Below, piece after piece: positions 43,101-55,100 of a DNA stretch of 64,000 bases; the first letter of the stretch is position 1; each line of letters starts with the position of its first letter. This stretch comes from Zygnema cylindricum (Eukaryota; Streptophyta; Zygnematophyceae; Zygnematales; Zygnemataceae). A program made the position numbers and the translations under genes. The notes beneath the pieces were generated by a model. That model searched no databases. It had not been told where the DNA came from and saw only the letters and a list, made by a program, of their open reading frames with translations. The stretch covers positions 42,110 to 106,109 of the forward strand of contig JBBHKE010002009.1 of assembly GCA_037447655.1 (NCBI GenBank), read 5' to 3'.

Positions 43101-46100
43101 TTTTTTTTCCTTTTATCTGTCTTATAATAAACAGGTATATTCGAAGAGTGCGGATCAAGATCTAGTCCTCCTCCTCGCCGCCCGAGCCTCGCGTACGGAA
43201 AATCAGGACGCCATTGATACCTGTGTTGTCGGTATGCTCGCGGATCCGAAAGAGGTACGGAAAAGTACTACGCAGCCCAACGCTATTAGGATTTTTTTTG
43301 TTTACCAACTATTACCGCTAACACTATTTCTGAATCAATTACACTCTAAATTACGTATGATTACGTGGCTTATTTTAGGCCACTTACCTAACTAAAATAG
43401 TGTTATTAACATTAATTTATAATTTCGGGTCAGAAAAGTACAGTACAGTACACCGCCAATCGCTATTAGCGTAATGTATACTAATTCCGTCCCGCTTTTT
43501 TTTTTCAAATTCTCAAAAAGCATAACTTAGGGTGGACTTCCATTAGACGTCCCAGTAATTGTACGGAAAATTTTACTGAAGGGCGTGCCTTCCATTAGGT
43601 CGCGTCTGTAAACCTGCGTGGCTCATTCTGGTTGGTAACACGTAGGTTAATATTCGATGCTTAAAATCTAGAAAGAATCTTCGAATGCAATGTCAGAACG
43701 CAATATCTGTACGAGTGGAAGTAATATCTGTACCAGCAGAGATAATATCTGTACCAGCGGAGGTAATTAATGACTCGTACAGAGGGCATTAAATGTACTA
43801 CCCAAAATTTCAAAACGCAACGACAAAAAGGCGGCGGCAAACTTTGATGGTGGGGAGCGTGACGGAATAATTTCGGCGGATTCGCAGCCACCCTGGCGGA
43901 AGGCACATGGCCCTTGCGACGTGTACGCACATACGCGCGCGCTCATCGTGGATTCTATATACCTTTTCCACGCGGCCTATTTTTACACGTTCTGTATTCG
44001 AGAATTGTCCTCACTGTGCACGGTCTTAGAAAACTGTAGGTTGATGACGTGGCGTCACGGATAAAAAGTGTAATAAAAATCGGACGGTCCTAATTTACGC
44101 CTACAACCTTGGACAATTTTCTGTAATGTTGTTTTCGTTGAAAAAAATAAGATTCTGTACGAACCTGTACGAAACGGTACGGCCTTCAGTAAAAAACCTC
44201 ACTTTTTCGCTAATGGAAGTCCACCCTTATTCTGTTTTTTTCTTTACGCCATTTGGGGTTTTTTTCCAAGTACCGTACATAACGAAAGTACGTTGTCTTT
44301 TAAATAGTGTGATGTAAGGTCAGTGTCAGACCGTACAATGTCGTACCTTTTCAAGTGAAAAAGTATAATTAATGAGTTTTAGTAACCGCGGACGCATGGG
44401 AATATGCGCTCTAAAAAGGGGATGAAATCGGGCTGTCAAATATCAGGTTCGCACATATTCGTCCAACAACCACGTTTCGACTGTGTGAACGTACGATTTG
44501 TGTACGATTTGTCAGATTTTGTACAAACACCTATATTAGTGTAAGCATGTTTGCGACCGACATATATTTTTTTCAAAGACCCAAATTAGCATTAGTAAAC
44601 AATTAGAATGTATGTTTTTTTTGAAAATTTTCAAATTCCTAATTAGCGTAAATCACTGTAATTATTCCTATACGCTAAAGAAACCTGTACGCTATTAGCG
44701 ATTGGCGGTGTACTGTACTACCTGGAATTAGCTGTGGGCGTACACAGTGTATCGCTATTAGTGTTATTATTTTTTCGCCAATTTAAACGTCTTTTCTCGA
44801 TCCACACCTGTCCGATTTTCGATTGGAGACCGCCAATCGGAAGGTGAGAATTGTACCTTTCAATCGCAACCATCAGATTAACAATCCACGAGTTACACAC
44901 ATTCAAACGCCCTATAAAAATTCGTATTAAATGGCCCGTTAATAGTAAAACGTTTATTAAAATATTTAAAACGCCTATCAGTTGAAACGCCTATTAGAAC
45001 CCCTATTATAAACACCTATTAAATATCGTTAGAACGGCTATTACATCGTCTATTGAAACGCCTATTAAAACTCTTGTTAGAAAGCCTACCAAAACTTAGC
45101 AGCTCTTATTATAACAACAGGTGAGAGTCGGAAGTACGAAATTACATTTCTTACCCTCTCTCTCTCATTTTTGTTTTGATTTTTGTGAACTTTTTTTTTC
45201 TTCTGTTTTTTTTTTTTGGATAGGCGAGAGCTGGGATTACGGAGTTACATTTCTTACCTTTCAACCCCACCGACAAACGTACGGCCATCACTTATCTCAC
45301 CGAAGATGGGAAAATGTATCGCGCGAGTGAACAAGAGCCCATGCAAGACGCATCACACTTTCTTTCTGATTTGTGATGCCAGGTTCAGCTCCTGAAGCTT
45401 CACGTTCACATTTCTGCAAACAAGTCATTGCCAAAAAACGGGATGCTCTAAACACAAAAAGAATCGTTGCTGTAAACGTAAAATGTAGAACCCTAAACAA
45501 AGCGTAACTGGTGAGGGAAAACATTATCCAAAGGTACGAGGACAGATGCAAGTTCAAAAATATGATAAACAATCAAAGAATAGCAGAACTGCTTAGTTTG
45601 GAAATGTTCATCACGTCAAGCTGTTCATTTGTCATGCCAAACCGTTCATTTGTTATGTTAAAGTTCAGCTGCTATGCAAAATTGTTGAGTTGTTAACCAC
45701 ACCTTTTAGATGTCATGTCAAACAGTTCAAATCCTTTTCAGCCTTTGCTTAAAAATTCAAAAAGTATGACATACCTGGATTGTCTCAGCATCCGTCCATG
45801 GAAGTGTATCCCCGACTCTGAATAGAGAAGACAAATTTTCAAAAAAAGCTTCCATTAAATATTTGGAAAGAAATTCCCTCGTGTTCTCCTGCAGGGAGTT
45901 GCTTTTTCAATGAGAGAGCAAAACGGTTATCAGGGCGAAGCTGTTGTCAGATAAATCTTTTCTTTAGTCTCCACGATTACCTCCGATGCTCAGTTAAGTT
46001 CGCACAGAGAGAGAAGAGTATAAGGAAAGGAAATATAGAGGCAGAAGAAACTAGGGTTTGCTAAGCCAGCTGTTCCGTCAGCCGTACGGAAAATCGAAAG

Positions 46101-49100
46101 GGGATGAACTCTGATTGGAATGCCTGCACTTCGAAAATTAAATGCTGTACAAGTTGCTTAATGTTCAAGGTACACCGCCAATCGCTATAAGCGTATTGAA
46201 CGCTAATTCGGTCCCGCTCTTTTTTTTCCAAATTCTTAAATAGCATAAGTTATTCTGTTTTTTCCTTTACGCCATATAGGGTTTTTTGTCCAATTAGCGT
46301 AAAACGAAAGTACATTGTCTTTTAAATAGTGTGGTGTACGGTAAGTGTCAGACCGTACAAAGATGTACCTTTTTAAGTGAAAAAGTATAATTAATGAGTT
46401 TTATTAACCGTGGACGCATGAGATTATGCGCTCTAAAAAGGGGATGAAACTGGGTTGTCAAATATCACGCTCGCACATATTCGTCCAACAACCACGTTTC
46501 GACTGTGTGAACGTACGATTTGTGTACGATTTGTCAGATTTTGTACAAGTACCTATATTAGTGTAAGCATGTTTGCGACCGACATATATTTTTTTCAAAG
46601 ACCCAAATTAGCATTAGTAAACAATTAGAATGTATGTTTTTTTTGAAAATTTTCAAATTCCTAATTAGCGTAAATCACTGTAATTATTCCTATACGCTAA
46701 AGAAACCTGTACGCTAATAGCGATTGGCGGTGTACTGTACTACCTGGAATTAGCTGTGGGCGTACACAGTGTATCGCTATTAGTGTTATTATTTTTTCGC
46801 CAATTTAAACGTCTTTTCTCGATCCACACCTGTCCGATTTTCGATTGGAGACCGCCAATCGGAAGGTGAGAATTGTACCTTTCAATCGCAACCATCAGAT
46901 TAACAATCCACGAGTTACACACATTCAAACGCCCTATAAAAATTCGTATTAAATGGCCCGTTAATAGTAAAACGTTTATTAAAATATTTAAAACGCCTAT
47001 CAGTTGAAACGCCTATTAGAACCCCTATTATAAACACCTATTAAATATCGTTAGAACGGCTATTACATCGTCTATTGAAACGCCTATTAAAACTCTTGTT
47101 AGAAAGCCTACCAAAACTTAGCAGCTCTTATTATAACAACAGGTGAGAGTCGGAAGTACGAAATTACATTTCTTACCCTCTCTCTCTCATTTTTGTTTTG
47201 ATTTTTGTGAACTTTTTTTTTTCTTCTGTTTTTTTTTTTGGATAGGCGAGAGCTGGGATTACGGAGTTACATTTCTTACCTTTCAACCCCACCGACAAAC
47301 GTACGGCCATCACTTATCTCACCGAAGATGGGAAAATGTATCGCGCGAGTAAAGGAGCTCCGGAACAGGTTTCTTTTTTTAACTTGTATTTATAAATCAA
47401 GAATCACACCAAAAATTGACTAGAAATTGAACCAGAATTTGAACGAGAATTTGATTGAGAAATTAAACCAGGAATTGAATCAGAAATTGGACCAGAAATT
47501 GAACCAGAAACTAATTCAGAAATTGAACCAAAAATTCATAGTTAACAGCTTGTTAAATTTACAAAGTTTCAGATTTTCTCACTTTAAGTTGGTCTGTTGT
47601 TTAAACTGCGTATGATGTGTAATGGAGAGAGTTTGTATTTGGGAATGGTATTTCTCTTGTAAAGAACAAAGATTTAAAAATGAATTTGTATTTTGATTTG
47701 AAAGAGATATAGAGACTGATCGTTTCTTGTTTTTTGATTGATTTTTGAGTAAAATTTATGTTGTGATTTGAAAGAGAGATTTGGAGTCAGTATTTAAACA
47801 TAGTTTTGAGAATGGTTTTTCCTCTGGTAAAGAAAGATTTAGAGTGAATTTGTGTTGTGATTTGAAAGAGTTTTATATGGTTTTTTTTATGTTTTTTTAT
47901 TAGCAGGTTATGGAAAGATTGAAGAGTGAGTTTTGCTTTTTTTTTTGCAGATTTTGGAATTGGCGTACAACAAGTCTCAGCTTGAGGCACGTGTCCATCA
48001 GACAATCGACAACTATGCCGAGAGAGGACTGAGAGCTCTTGGTGTGGCTCGTCAGGTAAGATTAAATGCACTTAATTACGGTTTTTAGGGTGTTTTCAGG
48101 GTTTTTAAGTGTTTTTTTCGGGTGTTTTTAAGGTTTATTAGGGTTTCTTAGAGTTTCCTAGTGCTTTTGAAGAAATTTGTTACTTCAACAAAGAAATCCC
48201 TTCATAAATCTGTGTTTCCGAGCAGATGATTCTCTCATGGCGATTCTTTTTTTGTAATTTTTTGCAGTTTTGTAGATGTACGTGGTTGGAAAATTGCAGA
48301 TTTGTTTTGCAAAAACATTCAACTAATAATATGGTTGAGATTCTCTCTCCTTCTCTCTCCCTCTCTCTCTCCCGTCTCTCCCTCTCTCTCCCTCTTGATA
48401 TGCAGGATGTTCCTGATGGAAATAAAGAGAGTCCCGGAGGTCCATGGGAGATGGTGGGGCTCCTCCCTTTGTTTGATCCTCCTCGTCACGATAGTGGGGA
48501 AACTATTAAAAACGCATTGCATTTGGGAGTAAATGTGAAGATGATAACTGGTAAGTGAGAGGTTTTTTATTAAAAAATTCATTAAGAATGTTACTTTCGT
48601 GTCTGTATTTTGATTTTTGAAAACTTGCAGTCATTTTTCCCTTCTTATCCATGTGATGTGCTAAAATTGGTCCTATTTTCTGATTGTCAGTCATGTTGAC
48701 TTTCTTGCATTTATCTCTTTTGGGAACGTTATACTATCCAAGTCAAAGCCGAAATTCATGTTACGATTAAGCTTATTTGCCGAATAATTAAACTGATATA
48801 TTAACTTATTATCGAATCGTTCCTATCGAACCCATCATTGGGATACCATTTACCAACAGATTTTTGAATGCTAAGCGCTTATAAAATAAAATTTTGGCTC
48901 TCAGTTTGAGAATTGCTGAATGAAATTTGCAGGTGACCAGTTGGCTATTGCAAAAGAGACAGGGAGGAGACTTGGTATGGGTACAAATATGTATCCATCA
49001 ACGTCATTGTTGGGAAACCATAAGGATCCCGCCCTTCTTGGAATTCCTGTGGATGAGCTTATTGAAAGAGCAGATGGTTTTGCTGGAGTTTTCCCCGGTA

Positions 49101-52100
49101 AGTTTTAATCTTTTAGTTTTCTTTTGAAGTTTTCAGTTTTGGGTTTTTAGTTTTAAGTTTACTGTCTTTAACTTGCTGTGGTAACTACCGCCAGCTAATT
49201 GTTTTGCAACCTTTTAGTCAACTTCTAATTAATCTCCTTCCTGAACAATGTCAGTTGAATCTAACGAAAAATTAGCAGTCAGTTTCATCGATGAGTTTTC
49301 AGCTTTAAGATTTCTGTAGTTCTTGGAGAGGAATATGACTGTTTGTTTGTGATTTGATTTTTGGACTTTTTTTAGAAAACAGAGTCTGTTGGTAGACCCA
49401 TTGGATGTTTAATGCTTGAAGTATTCAGTAAATCCAGTTCTTTTCAATTATTCGAATCATCAATTACCGTTTGTATGCTTTGTACAAGACAACAACTATA
49501 TAATGTGCATAACTATGTAACTTAATGATGTTTATATCTGACGTGTCTGAGAATGTAAGCACTAATGTAACTATGATTGGTGGTGATAGAGTGAGACTTA
49601 AACTATAACAATATAATGTTTTTAACTAGACTGTTAACAACTATGTTTGGAGTCTAAAAGAGTTTCAAAAACCTCTACTGACGAAGCGTCCTTTGCCTTT
49701 ACTTTTGCAGAACACAAATACGAAATTGTGGCGCAATTGCAAAAAATGAAGCACATTGTAGGTATGACCGGTGATGGAGTGAATGATGCTCCTGCCTTAA
49801 AAAAAGCCGATATTGGAATTGCTGTGGACGACGCGACAGATGCTGCGAGAGGGGCGGCAGATATAGTGTTGACTGAACCTGGACTAAGTGTTATCATTCA
49901 TGCGGTTATTACAAGTCGATGTATTTTCCAGAGAATGAAAAATTACACGGTGAGTGACGATAAAATTAGGACTCAGTGGTCATCATTTGTGCAGTTATTA
50001 CAAGTCGATGTATTTCAGTGGATGGAAAATGGCACGGTGAGTGAAAAATTACTTGGTGAGGGTGAATAAAGATAGGAGCGAGTGTTCTTGTACGTGAGGT
50101 TAATACAAGAGGATAGGATGAAAACTTATAGAGTGTGGGAAGTAATGGTGGAGAGTCCGGGCAGGGAATGAACTTGACTCGAGTATTATTCATCTGATTA
50201 AGAAGAGATGTTAGTAAATTGCATGGAAGTGAATTGCATTATATTGAAGTTTAAAAGATTTGTCACCTTCACGTTTTGTTAAAGTGAGTAATTAGTGAGG
50301 ATTGAAATGCTGAATGTTGGGCGATGTTAAAAATTCGTGAATGAATTGAGTTTGATTGCAGGTTTTTTATTCTTATCTGTCGATGTCTATTTCTCCGCTT
50401 AGTTTGTGTTTTTCTCCTCACTTAATAGAAAGTGTTGTTTAACATTGAAAATAAATATATCGGAAATTAATGTTTGAGTGTTGGACATTTTGGACTCAAT
50501 GGTGAGTGGTTGGTGTGCTGAAAGCTTCAAATTTTAAACTAGTAAATCCCAAAATGTATTGTACATACTAAAAAAAATCTGACAAGTCTCTGATCATTGG
50601 ACTTGGTTTTCATGGTTTCTGGTCATGCAGATTTACGCGGTTTCAATTACTGTCCGTATTGTTGTAAGTTACATTCATCCTTACTATTTATGTAAACTAT
50701 CTTTACATATTCTAACGCATTTTACTTTTATGTCGCCTTAGGAGGACTTTGATACAGGAAATCCTTTATAGATTTATATTGAAATGCATTTTTCCCCTAC
50801 ATTTTTGAGGACTTGAGAAAGGAAATTCTTTCCAAATGTGCCTTCACAGTTGATGTTACTTCTTAATTTTATATTCCTTTTTTTTTTTTTTTGGGTTTCT
50901 GCTTTTTACTGACCGTTGTGTACTTATAAGTTTTGCACACTTATTTATGTTTTTGTTGGTTTTTGGCAGTTGGGTTTCCTACTTATAGCGCTAATATGGA
51001 AGTTTGATTTCTCTCCCTTTATGACACTTATCATTGCCATTCTTAACGACGGTGAGTTTGTCCGAAAAAGTTAAGACATATTCTTGCTTTCTTTATACTC
51101 ATTTACTGCAAACTTTTCAATTGTATCGATTTGAATATTTTCCTCCTGGTTATATTTTTTTACTGTGACGACATCAATTGACTTGGTTACATCCTTTTGC
51201 TGTAAGGTTTTTAACTGCACATTTCTACAATTTTTCTGTTTTCATTTGTTTTTTTTTTATGGCTGTTACTGTTATTGAAACAATAGTTGACTGTTAAGGT
51301 TTGAATTAGTCTCTATAGAGGTTTATGGGAAAAAGATAAATTTTGCAAGGTTAAAGAGTTAATGAATGTTGTTTGTATTAATCAGACAGTGAATTGCTGA
51401 TTACAATACTGACTGATGTATACATTTTTTTATTTTATTTTTATTGGTCGGTTTTCTCTGTTTTTAGGGACTATTTTAACTATTTCAAAGGACCGTGTAA
51501 AGCCTTCTCCACTGCCTGACAGTTGGAAGTTAGCAGAAATTTTTGTTACCGGAATTGCTCTAGGAGGATACCTTGCTCTCATGACTGTCATTTTCTTCTG
51601 GTTAATACAGGATACCAACTTTTTCCAAGTAAGTTTTTGTGGAGTCTTTGTGCCATAATATGGTAATGGGGCTCTCCCCCATCGTTCTCTCCTCTTGTGA
51701 TACAATATCTTAATGGAGCTCTCATTTTCTCTCCTTCCAGAGAGTATCTGGGAAGGAAGCCAAGCTTACTTAATAACTATGTTTACCGTTTTGTATACCC
51801 AAAACCTTCAGCTATATATAGTCTTCTATCTCTAAATTGTGTTCCTTTTTGAATTTTGACGTCATCTTTTTCGCACTAAGGAGTACCTAACTTCCTAACT
51901 ATATTTACTGTCTTCTATCCAGAAAATATACAGAGGGAGTGGGAGAGGCAAAGGCAGAGGGAGAGGGAGAGGTCGAGGTAACGGTGTTTATTCTTCTCTC
52001 TAAAAGTTGTTACTTTGTAAATTTTTGCAGTCGACTTTTGGAGTAAGGAGTATTAGTGGAAGTCACGATGAGCAAGTTTCGGCTCTTTATTTACAAGTTA

Positions 52101-55100
52101 GTATCGTGAGTCAAGCACTTATTTTTGTCACTCGTTCTCGGAACTTTTCATTTTTGGAACGCCCGGGAATTCTTCTTCTATTGGCTTTTTGTGCAGCACA
52201 ATTGGTGAGAAAAAACATCTACTTGAAGGCTCAACTCTTTTCTTTGCAAAATTGTGTAATATTGTAAGCTATGGTGTTTGTTTTGTTTACTCTTTTGTTT
52301 TCAAAATTAATATCTTTATTTCCTCTTTTCTTTACTAGTCTTTTGTGTGTGAAAGTCATATCTTCATCTACTTTTTTCTCCTTCTGCAAAACTTGTCTTT
52401 GTCTACTTTGTTTTTTGCAATTTTTTCATCTTTATCTACCGACTTTATGTGGGCAGATGAGTCAATGACTTTTTTTGAGGTTTTTAGTATAAGAGTTATT
52501 TTTTTAGAATATCTTTTTTTTCATATCTCTTGTCCTTTATGTTTGGTTTAATTGTTTATTTGCCCAGTGATGGAAATGAACTTGAAGAAATGATTTTGTT
52601 TTAAGCACATAAAGCTGAAAAGTTAATAGCTTAAAAATTATTAAAATAAAAGCGAGAGATTGAACGAGATTGTGTAAAATTTTAGACTCCGTCTATCAAC
52701 TTCTGACTCAACGTTTTTATCATTACATTATTTTTATCGCTATTGTTGTTTTGTTCATATCATTTTTATCATTTATTTTTTAAGCATTTCTATTTTTTCA
52801 CTATTTCTATTTTTTTTACTGTCATTTTTTGCCTGGACTATTTATTTGTTAGAATCTGAAGCAAAGTACAAAGTTCCCATTGTTTTTCCTTTTTTTTTTT
52901 CTTTTTCTGTTGGGTATAGATTGCTACAATTTTGGCTGTATACGCTGATTGGGGTTTTGCCAGAATTCAACCTATTGGTTGGGGTTGGGCCGGTGTTATC
53001 TGGCTATACAGGTGTATTTCCGTCCCAAATTATTATTTTCTTTTTTTTTACTTGTTGTGATAACTTGCTATAATGTATAAAATCTTAAATTGTTATCTTT
53101 TTCTCTCCCCCTTTTGTAGCAAATACTTCCAGAAATGTGCATAAGCTTATGTGCCATGCAACCTTCTCCAATGAATATTATATGCTTATGTTTTCAGAAA
53201 TAACTTTTTTATGTCTTCGGAAATAACGTTTTTGCGACTTACGAAATAACCTTTTTGTCTTTGAAAGTAGTGCTTTTATGTCTTTGGAACTTATGTTTTC
53301 ATGTTGAGGAAATATTGTTTAATGTGAAGGAATAGAGGTTGTTGACTGTTTCCAGAAGACAGTTTGATTGATGATGAAAAAATCGAACACCAAAAAAAAA
53401 AAAAAAAAAAACCATTGTCTAAGTTGTTTATTGTCTATTGTCTATTATCTATATTGTTTGTTGTTAATTTTTTTTGGTGAGAACAAAATATTTGTCTCTT
53501 TTTGTAAGGCGGCCTGAATCTTTTGTTATGTTGGAGCTGGTCTTTTGATTCATAATTTCCGTCCTTATGTTTTTTTTATTTGGATTTACTTTTTCCAGTA
53601 TTGTTTGGTACTTGCCATTGGACCTCATCAAATTCTTTGTTCGTTACGTTGTTAGTGGAGATCCATGGAGTCTGATTACCAATCGCCATGTAAGCCTAAA
53701 AACTCATTTGTTGTAGAGGGAGGGGAGAGGGAGAGCGTTGATATGGTTGTTTGGATTGTCTGATTGTCTGTTTGAAAATTAAGCAAAACCTTCACATTTG
53801 CCCGGCTTAATGGACAAATTTGATAGCATAGTACAATCTGAAAGTGTAAAAGGACAGTGGTTTTGAGACACTTAAAGATTATCTTGAAGGTATAAAAGTT
53901 TATCCTTATATTTTTCTATTGCCTTCATGCCACATGAATAATAATGTCCACTTTATTGTAAAGTAATTTGCTCACTTTATTAGGATGCCCACTAGATTGT
54001 TTGACAAAGTAGATTTATAAACTCTTTAAATTCAATTCTCGCACTTTTTCTCAATTTTATTACATCTTTTCTTGACGTTTTTTCTTTCACCGTCTCATTT
54101 GGAGAAAACAGTTTCTATTCTCCTAACATTTGTTCCAACTTTTTTTTATTCCTTGACAATCAGTTCTCTGACTTTTTTATTCTATATGTTGTCTAAAAAT
54201 AAAGGTCGTTTAAAAATAAGTTGCTGTTCAAAAATGTGAAAGCAAACTTTGAACAATGTTTGGAGTGGTGCAATGTTTAATTTTGGACTGGAAGAATGAT
54301 TTTGTTTAAAAATGTGACTGCAACATCTAATTTCCGAGTCGATGAACAATGTTGTTTGAAAATGTGACAGACAACTTTGACCGCAAAACCTAATTTTGGA
54401 GTGGACGAACGGCAAGCCGCGTGGGCTACGGCCCAGCGCACTTTGCACGGTCTTACAACCGACAAACCGGCTTCTGAAACCGGAGTATCCCCTGGGAGGA
54501 CAGTTGGGACAACTCTAGGAGGGTCGGTTGCTGAGTCTGCAGCGAGAAGGGCTGAGATAGCAAGGTAAGTTGGTGTGTGGGGAAGGGAGAGGGAGGGGGG
54601 GGGGGGGGGGGAGAGAAAATTGTGGAGCATAGATGGTAAGGAAGGGGAGTCCATGTTTTCTGAGGGTGTGGCAAGAAGGGTTGAGATATGCATGATTGCA
54701 AAGGGAAGGTGTGAGGGAGAAGGAAGAGGGAGAGAAGGGTGAGAGATCGTGGAGAATAAATGGTAGAGGGGAGCAGAGTTTGTTTTTTCTTACGACTGCA
54801 AGGGGAAAACAGAAGGGGAAAAAAGAGGGTTATTGGAGGATGTTTTTTTTACTGGAGAGTTTTTCATAGAGAAAGGTGTTCAGTTCTTTTTTGCAGGTCG
54901 TTTCAGTTTCCTTCAGTTTGGTTTTAGCTCAGTTCAGTTTCAGTTTCAGTTCAGTGCAGTGCAGTTCCGCATGGATCTGTTCTTTCTTGTCCTATGCAGT
55001 TTATTGCAGCTATGTGCAATTCTGTTCCGTTCCGTTCTGTTCTCTGCCGTTCCGCTCTCTTTGGGTTTGCTTTGCCCCGTTCCGTTTTATGGAGTTCTTG

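Larger units (their letters stand above)
43255..47245 (+). other. Intron 8, enlarged by repeats and an exon 9 duplication
   Basis: At almost 4 kb this is the largest intron of the pump gene. It holds two copies of an ACACCGCC-family TIR element, a MITE inside the first, a truncated chimeric exon 9 copy (45224-45328) and an 838-bp segment of unknown origin (45329-46166). All are listed separately. Confidence 0.85.

Noticed and set aside
44718-44906. Identical 62-codon - strand frames at 44718-44906 and 46740-46928
   Set aside because: They are identical only because they lie in the tandem duplication. They are intronic and carry no recognisable motif.
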